A stretch of DNA of 64,000 bases from Neorhizobium alkalisoli (GCF_007829835.1 NZ_VIWP01000006.1:248001-312000), one strand, 5' to 3'. Counted from the first letter of the stretch, positions 19,932-28,552 are shown. The notes: generated from the sequence alone by a model not told the origin. Made by a program: numbers and translations.

Positions 19932-20339
19932 ATGGCCGAAGCTTTCACCTTTGAACTGGTTTCGCCCGAGCGCCTGCTCGTTTCGGAAAAGGTTTCCGAA
20001 GTGGTGATCCCGGCGACGCTCGGCGAGATGACGGTTCTGGTCAATCACGCGCCGACGATGACGACGATCAAGCCGGGCGTGGTTTCCGTGAAGCTCGCTT
20101 CCGGCCAGGTCAACAAATACGTCGTTTTCGGCGGCTTTGCCGACATCCTGCCGACGAGCTGCACGCTGCTGGCCGAATCGGCTGTTCCGGCGACCGAACT
20201 GACCACCGATACGCTGCAGAAGCGCATCGAGCATGTGCAGAACCAGATCAACAACGCCCAGAACGACGAGCACAAGACCAAGCTCGAACAGTTCCTTTCG
20301 GAACTGACGCATCTGCACGGTGCCGGTTTCCCCGGCTGA
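19932..20339 (+). CDS. atpC: ATP synthase F1 subunit epsilon
   Basis: Epsilon subunit of F1, connecting gamma with the c-ring and inhibiting ATP hydrolysis. The 135-residue protein starts AEAFTFELVSPERLLVSEK and contains the family strand EMTVLVNHAPTMTTIKPGVV, then a C-terminal helix (about 90-130). AAGGAAG precedes ATG 19932. Last gene of atpHAGDC; a strong terminator follows 24 bases later. Confidence 0.97.
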   Translation: MAEAFTFELVSPERLLVSEKVSEVVIPATLGEMTVLVNHAPTMTTIKPGVVSVKLASGQVNKYVVFGGFADILPTSCTLLAESAVPATELTTDTLQKRIEHVQNQINNAQNDEHKTKLEQFLSELTHLHGAGFPG

Positions 20340-20362
20340 GCCGAGCGAAATGGAATGACATG

Positions 20363-20392
20363 AAGGCGGCCGAGAGGCCGCCTTTTTGTTTT
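20363..20392 (+). terminator. Terminator of the atpHAGDC operon
   Basis: A perfect 9-bp stem (20363-20371/20372 with 20376-20385), GAGA-type loop, followed by TTTTTGTTTT. It stands between atpC and the convergent LysR gene ending at 20402; the complementary strand lacks an equally strong T run, so it mainly serves atp. Confidence 0.93.
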
Positions 20393-20401
20393 GGGATCCG
20401 T

Positions 20402-21298
20402 TCAAGCCCCGGTGAGCAAATGCTGGTGGAGACGGGCAGCACCCGGCGGTACCGCGCGGTAACGCGGCATGCCGAGATAATAACCGAAACCGGTCTCGAT
20501 CCGGTCGGTCCCGAGCTCGACGAGGCTGCCATTGGCAAGCTGTTCCGAAATCAGGCCGATACTGCCGAGCGCGACCCCTTCTCCCCGCAAGGCGGCGTCG
20601 ATCGCCAGCGAGTATGTTGAGAAGGAGCGGCGGGGATTTGGCCGCGTCTTCGGCGGCCGGGTGGCGCGGCTGAACCATTGGCGGAACGAGATCCAGTGGG
20701 CGTTAAAGCGCTCATAGTCGATCAGGTCGAGGCCGGCGATGTCGTCGGCGTTCAGCTTCGCGGCTTCGATGCCGTGGCGGGCGAGATAGTCGGGGGAGGC
20801 GACGGGGACCAACACTTCCTTCATCAGCGGCGTCAGGTTCCAGCGCGGGTGTTCACCGGTCGCATAAAGGATGACTAGGTCGTTTGCTTCCGATGCGAGT
20901 TCGGAAGGAGAATCGGTCGTCAGCAGACGCACGGAGACGGACGGGCTGCCATTGTCGAAATCCTTCAGGCGCTTGCCGAGCCAGAGATGCGAAACCGAAC
21001 CGCTGGCGGCGATCGAGATGATCTCGCCGCCTCCACCGCGAAAGGGTTCGAGGCTTTCCTCGAGATATTCGAGCGTGGCGCGGACCCGCTGAGCCAGCCG
21101 CTCGCCGTCCGGCGTCAGGGCGAGGTTGCGGCCGCGGCGGGTGAAAAGTTTTGCGCCGAGCTGATCTTCCAGCCCCTGGATGCGGCGGCTTACGGCGGCC
21201 TGAGTGATGTTCAGCTCCCGGCCGGCGCGGGAAAAATTCATGAAGCGGCAGGCGGCGTCGAAAACGCGAAAAGCTTCGAGCGGGATTTTTTCGAGCAT
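20402..21298 (-). CDS. LysR-family transcriptional regulator (GcvA-like)
   Basis: A 298-residue LysR-type regulator. The N-terminal winged helix-turn-helix reads FRVFDAACRFMNFSRAGREL with ITQAAVSRRIQGLEDQLGAKLF, closest in style to the GcvA group. The rest is a periplasmic-binding-protein-like effector domain (about 92-298). ATG 21298 has GAGGGTTAA in front. It is divergent from an alcohol dehydrogenase / aldehyde dehydrogenase pair, with a 113-base shared upstream region. By the usual LysR logic it likely controls that operon and itself. The inducer is not deducible. Confidence 0.92.
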   Translation of the reverse strand: MLEKIPLEAFRVFDAACRFMNFSRAGRELNITQAAVSRRIQGLEDQLGAKLFTRRGRNLALTPDGERLAQRVRATLEYLEESLEPFRGGGGEIISIAASGSVSHLWLGKRLKDFDNGSPSVSVRLLTTDSPSELASEANDLVILYATGEHPRWNLTPLMKEVLVPVASPDYLARHGIEAAKLNADDIAGLDLIDYERFNAHWISFRQWFSRATRPPKTRPNPRRSFSTYSLAIDAALRGEGVALGSIGLISEQLANGSLVELGTDRIETGFGYYLGMPRYRAVPPGAARLHQHLLTGA

Positions 21299-21313
21299 TT
21301 AACCCTCAATGAC

Positions 21314-21326
21314 TTGAGATCATCAA
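21314..21326. promoter_or_regulatory. Candidate LysR-type operator
   Basis: TTGAGATCATCAA fits the T-N11-A rule with a dyad TTGA...TCAA. It is 15 bases upstream of the LysR start and about 85 bases upstream of the alcohol dehydrogenase start, where an activator/autorepressor site is expected. Pattern-based only. Confidence 0.35.
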
Positions 21327-21411
21327 ATAGCCCGAAAAACGGACGGATTTGAAGAGCTGAAATTGTGATGCAGATTACGCGCCATCTTTGATCCATGCTC
21401 GGGTGCGTCGC

Positions 21412-22557
21412 GTGCAATTCTCCACTTCTTCCATTCCAGATATCCGTTTCGGCAGCGGCCTGTTCCGCCAGATCGCCTCCGCCGCCAAGAGCTTTGAAGG
21501 CGCGCAGGCCGCGCTGATCGTCATGGACGGTTTTCTGGCGGCTTCCGGTCTCGCCAAGAGCCTTGCCGGCGAGCTTGCCGAAGCGGGCATCGAGCCGCGG
21601 CTCTATTCGGAATTTTCCGGCGAGCCGAAACTGAAGCATCTGCAGGCTGCCAGTGAGCTCGCCAAGGGCGCGGATATCGTCATCGGCATTGGTGGCGGTT
21701 CGGCGCTCGATATCGCCAAGGTCGCAGCTTGCTGCGCGGCCTCCGGCGAAGATCCGATGTTTTATGCGCTGGCAGCCAATCCGCTGCCCAAAAATCCGCT
21801 AAAGAAGATCATGGTGCCCACGACCGCCGGTACCGGCTCGGAAACCTCGGCCACCAATATCTTTGCAGGTCCGGAAGGCAAGAAGCTGTGGATCTGGGGC
21901 GCGGAGACCAAGGCGGATCTCGTTATTCTCGACCCGGAACTGACGATCTCGCTGCCGCCGCACATGACCGCCTGGTGCGGCATGGACGCCTTCATTCACG
22001 CTTTCGAGGCCTGCACCAACCGTAATGCCCATGCCGGGGCAAAGCTCTATGCACATGAGGCAATGCGGTTGGTGGCGGGTTCGCTCGAGGCTGCCGTCAA
22101 GGCACCGGGCAATCTCGAAGCGCGCGGCAAGGTTTTGCTCGGTTCCTGTTATGCCGGCATCGCCATCGACAATTGCGGCACGGCCGTTGCCCACAATATC
22201 AGTCACGCGCTTGCGGGCCTTGCACCGGTTCATCACGGGCTTGCCACCGCGCTCGGCTTCGAGGCGGCCCTGCCCTGGCTGGTGGCGGCCGATACGGCTG
22301 ATCTCAACGCTGCCGCCCATGCGATCGGCCTTGCCGATGCGGAGGCGCTGCCGGCCTTCGTGTCCGACCTGATGGATCGCTGCGGTGTCGAGCGGGCGCT
22401 GCCCAAGGCCTTCGATGGGTTTGTGGCGGAAGATCTGGCGAGCGAGATGCGCGCGCCGGAAAACCAGCCGATGCGCCGCTCGACGATCCGCGACATCGAC
22501 GATGCCGATATCGATGCCTTTGCCGCAAAGATCATGTCTCTGTCCAAAACCCTTTGA
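21412..22557 (+). CDS. Iron-containing alcohol dehydrogenase
   Basis: A group III (Fe-dependent) NAD(P)+ alcohol dehydrogenase of 381 residues. Motifs: the nucleotide-binding GIGGGSALDIAK, PTTAGTGSETSATN, and the metal ligands in GMDAFIHAFEACTNRNAH and GTAVAHNISHALAGLAPVHHG (Asp plus three His). Possible starts are GTG 21412 (MQFSTSSIPDIRFGSG), GTG 21403 and TTG 21388; none has an ideal ribosome site, and 21412 agrees best with family length. It is followed 16 bases later by an aldehyde dehydrogenase, implying a two-step oxidation alcohol to aldehyde to acid. The substrate is unknown. Confidence 0.9.
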   Translation: MQFSTSSIPDIRFGSGLFRQIASAAKSFEGAQAALIVMDGFLAASGLAKSLAGELAEAGIEPRLYSEFSGEPKLKHLQAASELAKGADIVIGIGGGSALDIAKVAACCAASGEDPMFYALAANPLPKNPLKKIMVPTTAGTGSETSATNIFAGPEGKKLWIWGAETKADLVILDPELTISLPPHMTAWCGMDAFIHAFEACTNRNAHAGAKLYAHEAMRLVAGSLEAAVKAPGNLEARGKVLLGSCYAGIAIDNCGTAVAHNISHALAGLAPVHHGLATALGFEAALPWLVAADTADLNAAAHAIGLADAEALPAFVSDLMDRCGVERALPKAFDGFVAEDLASEMRAPENQPMRRSTIRDIDDADIDAFAAKIMSLSKTL

Positions 22558-22573
22558 GATCAGGACAATACCG

Positions 22574-24073
22574 ATGACCAAGACCTATACCCGCGATTAT
22601 TGGGAAAGCGCGCTCTCGGCGCTGACGCTCGAAGGCCGCAATTTCATCGGCGGCGATTATCGTTCTGCCGTTTCCGGCGAAACCTTTACACGCATCCGTC
22701 CGATGGATGGCAAGCCGGGCGGCACGCTGGCGCGCGGCACGGTCGCCGATATCGATCTGGCTGTTGCTTCCGCACGCGCCGCCTTCGAAAGCGGTGTCTG
22801 GCGCAAAAAGGACCCGCTCGAAAAGAAAAAGATCATGCTGAAATGGGCGGAGCTGATCCGCGCCCATGGCGAGGAACTCGCCATGCTGGAAACGCTCGAT
22901 GTCGGCAAGCCGGTTCTGGCTTCGCTGAATGTCGATGTGCGGCTCTGCGCCGACGGCATCCAGTTTTATGGCGAGATGATCGACAAGATGTATGACGAGA
23001 TCGCGCCGACCGGGCCGAGTGCCCGTGCGCTCGTCAGAAAGGTGCCGCTCGGCGTCATCGGCGCGATCACGCCGTGGAACTATCCGATGATCATCGATGC
23101 CTGGAAGCTAGGTCCTTCGATCGCCGCCGGCAATTCCGTGGTGCTGAAGCCGGCCGAACAGTCGTCGCTTTCGGCGATCCGGCTGGCGTCGTTGGCCGTC
23201 GAAGCTGGCCTTCCGGCCGGCGTCTTCAACGTCGTCACCGGTTACGGCGAGGAGGCGGGCAAGCCGCTGGCGCTGCATATGGATGTCGACATGATCGCCT
23301 TTACCGGCTCGACCGAGGTCGGCAAGCTGATCATGGGGTATGCGGCGCAGTCCAACGTCAAGCGCGTGGCTCTGGAACTCGGCGGCAAGTCGCCGCTCGT
23401 CGTGTTCGAGGATGCGGATCTCGATGCCGCCGCGTCTGCTGCCGCCTGGGGCTGCTTCTACAATTCCGGTGAGACCTGCCATGCCTCGACGCGGCTTCTG
23501 GTGCAGCGCTCGGTTCAGGACAAGCTGATCGAAAAGATCAAGGCTGTGACCGCAAGCGATATCGCGCTCGCCCATCCTTTCGAACCGTCGGCACAGATCG
23601 GCGCGCTGATCGAAGAAGCGCATATGACGAAGGTTCTCGGCATGATCGCTGCCGGCGAAAAAGAAGGCGCGAGACGTGCCTTCGGCGCCGAACAGGTTCT
23701 GTCCGAGACCGGCGGTTATTACATCTCGCCGGGCGTCTTCGTCGATATGACCAACGACATGAGCCTCGCGCGGCAGGAAATCTTTGGGCCGGTTCTGGCC
23801 GCCATTCCCTTCGATACCGAAGAAGAGGCGCTGAAGCTCGCCAATGACACGATCTATGGTCTGGCCGGGGCCGTGTTCACGAAGGACATGGACCGGGCTC
23901 ATCGCTTTTCGGAAGAGATCCATGCCGGCACGGTGTGGATCAATATCTATGACATGTCGAATTTCGCGACACCGTTCGGTGGTTTCAAGCAGTCCGGCTT
24001 CGGCCGCGACCGCTCGGTGCATGCGATCGACAAATATTGCGATTACAAGACGATCTGGCAGCAGTTCGGGTAG
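22574..24073 (+). CDS. NAD(P)+-dependent aldehyde dehydrogenase, PuuC-like
   Basis: A 499-residue aldehyde dehydrogenase. Catalytic residues are at standard positions: N169 in TPWNYP, E268 in LELGGKSP and C302 in FYNSGETCHAS. The N-terminal pattern (YWESALSALTLEGRNFIGGDY) and the C-terminal PFGGFKQSGFGRDRSVHAIDKY resemble PuuC-type gamma-aminobutyraldehyde dehydrogenases from polyamine breakdown. ATG 22574 is preceded by AGGACA; frames upstream of it overlap the alcohol dehydrogenase. It forms a tight operon with that gene and is followed by a large inverted repeat. Confidence 0.93.
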   Translation: MTKTYTRDYWESALSALTLEGRNFIGGDYRSAVSGETFTRIRPMDGKPGGTLARGTVADIDLAVASARAAFESGVWRKKDPLEKKKIMLKWAELIRAHGEELAMLETLDVGKPVLASLNVDVRLCADGIQFYGEMIDKMYDEIAPTGPSARALVRKVPLGVIGAITPWNYPMIIDAWKLGPSIAAGNSVVLKPAEQSSLSAIRLASLAVEAGLPAGVFNVVTGYGEEAGKPLALHMDVDMIAFTGSTEVGKLIMGYAAQSNVKRVALELGGKSPLVVFEDADLDAAASAAAWGCFYNSGETCHASTRLLVQRSVQDKLIEKIKAVTASDIALAHPFEPSAQIGALIEEAHMTKVLGMIAAGEKEGARRAFGAEQVLSETGGYYISPGVFVDMTNDMSLARQEIFGPVLAAIPFDTEEEALKLANDTIYGLAGAVFTKDMDRAHRFSEEIHAGTVWINIYDMSNFATPFGGFKQSGFGRDRSVHAIDKYCDYKTIWQQFG

Positions 24074-24088
24074 TCACATCCGCGATGG

Positions 24089-24234
24089 GGTTAGATCCTC
24101 GGGACAAGCCCGAGGATGACGTGTGTAGCAGCATCGCGTCTGAAAGAGACGCCACGCACTGCTGCAACGTCGCGTCTAGCCTCGTGGAAGGTCTCGACTT
24201 TCGTCATCCTCGGGCTTGTCCCGAGGATCTAACC
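24089..24234. repeat. Palindromic repeat pair: 33-bp perfect inverted repeats
   Basis: The arms 24089-24121 and 24202-24234 are exact reverse complements. Each arm is itself a hairpin (ATCCTCGGG, ACAAG, CCCGAGGAT). The 80-base middle contains a further small hairpin (GCGTCT...AGACGC). The arm sequence is of the CCTCGGG-CTTGTCCC-GAGG kind that recurs in intergenic regions of many rhizobia and relatives, as I remember. It fills almost the whole gap between the aldehyde dehydrogenase and the enolase-superfamily gene and could fold as a strong terminator-like structure. Confidence 0.85.
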
Positions 24235-24287
24235 ACCGACAATCTGATGTGCCTTGGGTTGTGAGCCGGGAAGAGGAATAAAGCAGC

Positions 24288-25412
24288 ATGAGCAAGATCA
24301 CATCCATCGAAATTTCCCATCACCGCTTGGCCCTCGATCCCGCCTTTAAGGCGAGCTGGGACGGCCGGCCGCGCAAACATTTCGATGCGACGATTGTTCG
24401 TGTGAAAGATGATGAGGGCCGCGAAGGCATCGGTTCGGGCGATCTGATGAAGGGGTTCGAAGGCCATGAGGACCTGTTCATCGGCCACGATCCGCGGCAT
24501 CTGGAGCGGCATTACGAAGTTCTCTCGCATATCAATTTCCACTACGGCCGCTGCTGGCCGATGGATCTGGCGCTCTGGGATCTGGCCGGCAAGGTGACCG
24601 GCGAGCCGGTCTGGCGCATGCTGGGCGGCCGGGCCGACAAGGTCAGGCTCTATGCCTCTTCCGGCGTGCTGCGCGATCCGGGCGCCATGGCGGAACAGGC
24701 GGAGCGGTACATCGCCGAAGGGTTTCCGGCGATGAAGGTGCGCTTTTCGTCGTCGGCCGGCGGCCGGTCGGGATGGCGCGATGACGTCAAGGCGCTGGAA
24801 GCGATCCGTGCCCGTGTTGGCACGAAGCTGGAGCTGATGGTCGACTGTAACCAGGGCTGGCGCATGCCCTGGGACACGACGCTGCCCTGGACTTTTAAAG
24901 ACGCGCTGACGGTGGCCAACGAGCTGGAAAAGCTCGACATCTACTGGATGGAAGAACCGCTGTTCCGCTCCGACCGAAAGGGCATGAAGGCGCTGAGGGA
25001 AGCGACCTCGGTCAGGATCGCCGGTGGCGAGATGACCCGCGAACTTTACGAATTCCGCGACATCATCGAGGAACGCGCCTTCGACGTGATCCAGCCGGAT
25101 GTGGCGTTGGTCGGCGGCATTACCGGCTGCCGGCGGCTGGCCTATCAGGCGCGCGAGGCGGGCGTGACCTTCACCCCGCACAGCTGGACGAATGGGATCG
25201 GCGTGCTTGCCAATGCGCATCTGACGGCCGGTGCGGGCGACGCGCCCTTCCTCGAATATCCTTACGACAATCCGGAATGGAGCGAGGCGCGCCGCGATTA
25301 TCCGATGGTCTCGCCGCTCAAGCATTCCGATGGCTGGCTGGAACTCGGTGAAGCGCCGGGTCTCGGCGTCGTGCTGGATGAGGAAAGACTGAAGGCGACG
25401 CGGATCGCTTGA
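24288..25412 (+). CDS. Mandelate racemase/muconate lactonizing enzyme family protein
   Basis: An enolase-superfamily enzyme of 374 residues that abstracts a proton alpha to a carboxylate. Metal ligands are D186 (VDCNQGW), E222/E223 (MEEPL) and E248 (GGEM). Catalytic bases are K150 in the K-V-R motif (150-152) and the D271-H298 dyad (IQPDV, TPHSW), placing it in the mandelate racemase subgroup, most of which are acid-sugar dehydratases. The N-terminal capping domain (about 1-120) sets substrate choice and is not diagnostic to me. ATG 24288 follows GGGAAGAGGAA. Co-oriented with the ADH/ALDH pair but separated by the inverted-repeat element. Confidence 0.9.
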   Translation: MSKITSIEISHHRLALDPAFKASWDGRPRKHFDATIVRVKDDEGREGIGSGDLMKGFEGHEDLFIGHDPRHLERHYEVLSHINFHYGRCWPMDLALWDLAGKVTGEPVWRMLGGRADKVRLYASSGVLRDPGAMAEQAERYIAEGFPAMKVRFSSSAGGRSGWRDDVKALEAIRARVGTKLELMVDCNQGWRMPWDTTLPWTFKDALTVANELEKLDIYWMEEPLFRSDRKGMKALREATSVRIAGGEMTRELYEFRDIIEERAFDVIQPDVALVGGITGCRRLAYQAREAGVTFTPHSWTNGIGVLANAHLTAGAGDAPFLEYPYDNPEWSEARRDYPMVSPLKHSDGWLELGEAPGLGVVLDEERLKATRIA

Positions 25413-25499
25413 TCTAGCGCATCCGGTTTCGCTCCCGATTTCGCCATGCTGTCGTGATGCCGAACTGTTATGGTTCGGCAATTTCACGGAGTGGTTCTG

Positions 25500-26432
25500 A
25501 TGAAGGTAGGTATTGTCGGCGCCGGCATGGTGGGCAGTTCCGCGGGATTTGCGCTTGCGATTGCCGGTTATGCCAGCGAGATCGTTTTCGTCGAGAAGAA
25601 CGAAGCTCTGGCCGTTGCCCAGGCCGAGGATATTTCGCATGCGGTGCCGTTCATGTCGGCAACCCGGGTGCGGGCGGGCGGCTACAGGGATCTCAAGGAT
25701 GCCGGTATCATCGTGCTTTCGGCCGGTGTCAGCCAGCGTCCGGGCGAGACGCGGATCGAGCTTCTCGAGCGCAATGCGGTGGTGATCCGCAGCATTCTCG
25801 GCGAAATACTGGCTGTCGTGCCGGATCCTATCCTGCTAGTCGCCTCCAATCCGGTCGATGTCATCACCCATATCGCCGTCAGCATGAGCGGCCTGCCACC
25901 CCAGAGGATCATTGGTTCGGGCACGATCCTCGATACGGCGCGGTTCCGCAGCCTGCTTGCCCGGCATATGGAAATATCGCCGCAATCCATCCCGGCCTTC
26001 GTCATCGGCGAACATGGCGACAGCGAAGTGCTGGTCTGGTCGGGCGCAGTGGCCGGCTCGGCCGATCTTCTCTCCTTTGCGGCGCAGCTGGGCAGGCCGG
26101 TGACCGAAGACATTCGCCAGGCGATCGACCACGACGTGCGCAATGCGGCCTACCGGATCATCGAAGGGAAGGGCGCCACCTATTACGGTATCGGTGCCGG
26201 CATAGCCCGGATCGTCAAAGCCATTACGCGGGACGAGGGGGCGCTTCTTTCGGTCTCGACCCTGACCGGGCATGTGGCGGGTATCGACAATGTCACCCTG
26301 TCGCTGCCGCGCGTTATCGGTGCACGCGGCATCACGGCCGATCTTCTGCCTGATCTGGCCGGGAGCGAACTCGAGGCGTTGCAGCGCAGCGCCCGCTTAT
26401 TGAAGGATCTGTCCAACTCGCTCGGGCTCTGA
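25500..26432 (+). CDS. ldh: L-lactate dehydrogenase
   Basis: A 310-residue NAD-dependent 2-hydroxyacid dehydrogenase of the LDH/MDH fold. Visible residues: GAGMVGS at 7-13, the specificity loop SQRPGETR at 78-85 with Gln (lactate-type) rather than Arg (malate-type) at the discriminating site Q79, N117 in SNPVDV, D145/R148 and the catalytic H172 in GEHGDSE. This supports lactate/pyruvate over malate/oxaloacetate, though branched 2-hydroxyacids remain possible. ATG 25500 with ACGGAG upstream is chosen over an in-frame start at 25470. It lies 87 bases after the enolase-superfamily gene and may share its transcript. Confidence 0.88.
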   Translation: MKVGIVGAGMVGSSAGFALAIAGYASEIVFVEKNEALAVAQAEDISHAVPFMSATRVRAGGYRDLKDAGIIVLSAGVSQRPGETRIELLERNAVVIRSILGEILAVVPDPILLVASNPVDVITHIAVSMSGLPPQRIIGSGTILDTARFRSLLARHMEISPQSIPAFVIGEHGDSEVLVWSGAVAGSADLLSFAAQLGRPVTEDIRQAIDHDVRNAAYRIIEGKGATYYGIGAGIARIVKAITRDEGALLSVSTLTGHVAGIDNVTLSLPRVIGARGITADLLPDLAGSELEALQRSARLLKDLSNSLGL

Positions 26433-26456
26433 TCGCCTGGCCTTCAGCTGCCGGCG

Positions 26457-27536
26457 TCAGGCCTTGTCGCTCCGGCGTTCGGCGGTAATCTCGTAGCGCA
26501 GGCCGTCCGGCTCATAGGCGAGCCTGGCGGTTCCACCGAAATCATGCGGCACGACACGCTCGACCAGCATGGAGCCGAAACCCTTGCGCTCCGGCGGGAC
26601 GACGGGCGGACCGCCGTTTTCCTTCCAGACGAAGCGGAATTCCCTATTGCCGGCGTCGTTTCGCAGATCCCAATCGATATGAACCCGGCCTGTCGCCTCC
26701 TTCAGCGCGCCATATTTGATCGAATTGGTCGCCAGTTCGTTGATGGCGAGCGAAAGCGAGAGCGCTTCCTTTTCCGAGATCGCAAGCGTGGGGCCGGCAA
26801 TGATGAACTGGTCCTGGCTGGTCATATGCGGAGAAAGCGCCGCATCGATCACATCCCCGATCATCGCGTGGATCTGCCCGGTTCCGGTCAGAATGTCATG
26901 CGCGGTCGCCAGGGCCCCAAGGCGCTGCATCAGCGCGTCTCTGACCTGCTCGACGGATTGGGCGCGGCGCAGGGTCTGGCTTACGATGGAATTGACCAGG
27001 GCCAGCGTATTCTTGATGCGGTGCTGCAGTTCCGAATTCAGAACGCGGGATCTCTGCTCCGTCTCCACCTTCGGCGTCGTCTCCACCACCGTGTCGAGCA
27101 TGCCGGCAATGTGGCCCTCGTCGTCTCGAAGCGGGCTGTAGCAGAAGGTGAAGAAGGCCTTTTCCGGCTTGCCGAAGCGGGTGACTTCCAGAGGGAAATC
27201 CTCGATGAAAGTGGCCTCGCCACGGTAGGCGCTCTGGGCGATCGGTTCGATCTCGTGCCAGGCCTCGCTCCATATGTCCGGGAATCTACGTCCCATGGCT
27301 TCGGGCTTGTTGCCGAGGATTGGCTTGAAAGCGTCGTTATAGATCGTCGTATATTGCGGTCCCCAGACGACAGCGGCGGGAAAGCGGGAGTTGAGGATGG
27401 TTGAAATGGCTGTTCTCAGCGAAACGGGCCAGTGTTCGATCGGTCCCAGCGGCGTGGTCGACCAATCGATATTGCGGATGATCTTCCCGGCTTCGCCGCC
27501 GCCTTGGAGAAAATAAAAGGGATCGAAATCCGCCAC
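26457..27536 (-). CDS. HWE-family sensor histidine kinase with PAS domain
   Basis: A 359-residue soluble sensor kinase. The N-terminal PAS-like domain (about 30-150) reads LGPIEHWPVSLRTAISTILN, FPAAVVWGPQYTTIYNDAF, and ends in DTVVETT. The kinase core has the HWE-type phosphoacceptor LQHRIKNTLALVNSI, a modified N-box (LAINELATNSIKYGAL) and the ending KGFGSMLVERVVPHDFGG. No membrane segments. The GTG start at 27536 follows ACAGGAAATTCA. HWE kinases are abundant in rhizobia and often act in light or general stress signalling. No response regulator is adjacent, so the partner is unknown. Confidence 0.88.
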   Translation of the reverse strand: MADFDPFYFLQGGGEAGKIIRNIDWSTTPLGPIEHWPVSLRTAISTILNSRFPAAVVWGPQYTTIYNDAFKPILGNKPEAMGRRFPDIWSEAWHEIEPIAQSAYRGEATFIEDFPLEVTRFGKPEKAFFTFCYSPLRDDEGHIAGMLDTVVETTPKVETEQRSRVLNSELQHRIKNTLALVNSIVSQTLRRAQSVEQVRDALMQRLGALATAHDILTGTGQIHAMIGDVIDAALSPHMTSQDQFIIAGPTLAISEKEALSLSLAINELATNSIKYGALKEATGRVHIDWDLRNDAGNREFRFVWKENGGPPVVPPERKGFGSMLVERVVPHDFGGTARLAYEPDGLRYEITAERRSDKA

Positions 27537-27658
27537 TGAATTTCCTGTCTGTGGAATTTGCTGTAGCCCTTATAACTTGGGCCGTGCGGCGTGTTTGCAA
27601 GATGGCCTATTCGCATTGCGTTGTTTTCTGATTTGCCTTTCTTCTCCGGAGGATGCCG

Positions 27659-28552
27659 TTGATCGACAAGCTGGAATTCTTCATCGCGCTGGCCCGAGAA
27701 GGCCATTTCGGCCGTGCTGCGGAAGAATCCGGCATTTCCCAGCCGTCACTGTCGGCGGCGATCCGGCAGCTTGAGGAACAGCTGGGCGTGCAGCTCGTCG
27801 TGCGCGGCTCGCGTTATCTGGGCCTGACGCCGGAAGGACAGCGGGTGCTGGAATGGGCAAAGCGTATCGTTGGCGATGCGCGCACGATGCGCGAAGAGAT
27901 GCGGGCGGCGCGTAAGGGGCTTGCCGGCCATATCCGTATTGCGGCGGTGCCGACCGCGCTCGCCATGGTGCCGCTTCTGACAGAACCTTTTCAGGCGCGG
28001 CATCCGGATGTGACCTTTTCCGTCGTTTCCCGCAATTCGCTGCAGATCCTGACGCAGCTCGACAATTTCGAGATCGATGCCGGCATTACCTATCTCGACA
28101 ACGAACCGCTTGGCCGGGTGACCAGCGTGCCGCTTTATGCGGAGAGCTATAATCTGGTCACCGCAATCGGTGCCCCTTTTGCTGATCGCGAAAAGGTGAC
28201 CTGGAAGGACATGGCCAATCTGCGGCTGTGTCTGCTGACCCCCGACATGCAGAACCGCCGGATTATCAACCAGCATCTGACTGAAGCCGGCGTCGAAATC
28301 AGGCCGATGCTGGAATCCAATTCCATGGTCGTGCTTCTGGCGCATGTGGGAACCGGGCGCTGGGCCAGCATCATGCCGCGTAACGTTGCGCATTCATTCG
28401 GTTTTTCCGATCAGATCCGGGCGATCCCGATCGTCGAACCTGAGGCGAGCCATGTCGTGGGGCTGGTCGCGACCCATCGCGAACCCTTCACGCCGCTCGT
28501 TTCGGCGCTGCTACACGAGGCAAGGTTGCTGCGGGACAAGGGTATCGCTTGA
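27659..28552 (+). CDS. LysR-family regulator, probable regulator of the formate dehydrogenase operon
   Basis: A LysR-type regulator of 297 residues (299 if ATG 27653 is used). The helix-turn-helix is FFIALAREGHFGRAAEESGI with SQPSLSAAIRQLEEQLGVQLV, and an effector-binding domain follows. TTG 27659 is placed 6 bases after GGAGG, whereas ATG 27653 abuts the ribosome site, so the TTG start is favoured. It lies directly upstream of, and in the same direction as, fdsGBA. In other proteobacteria a LysR gene (fdsR) adjoins fds operons and controls them; assignment here is by position. Confidence 0.85.
   Translation: MIDKLEFFIALAREGHFGRAAEESGISQPSLSAAIRQLEEQLGVQLVVRGSRYLGLTPEGQRVLEWAKRIVGDARTMREEMRAARKGLAGHIRIAAVPTALAMVPLLTEPFQARHPDVTFSVVSRNSLQILTQLDNFEIDAGITYLDNEPLGRVTSVPLYAESYNLVTAIGAPFADREKVTWKDMANLRLCLLTPDMQNRRIINQHLTEAGVEIRPMLESNSMVVLLAHVGTGRWASIMPRNVAHSFGFSDQIRAIPIVEPEASHVVGLVATHREPFTPLVSALLHEARLLRDKGIA

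Noticed and set aside
24089-24234. Short peptides encoded in the inverted repeat (such as LDPRDKPEDDV) as small genes
   Set aside because: They are translations of a dispersed palindromic repeat and lack start signals; I know such peptides as frequent mis-annotations.
25500-26432. Malate dehydrogenase instead of lactate dehydrogenase
   Set aside because: The specificity loop has Gln (SQRPGETR) where malate enzymes have Arg, and the gene is not next to sucCD/sucAB as rhizobial mdh usually is.
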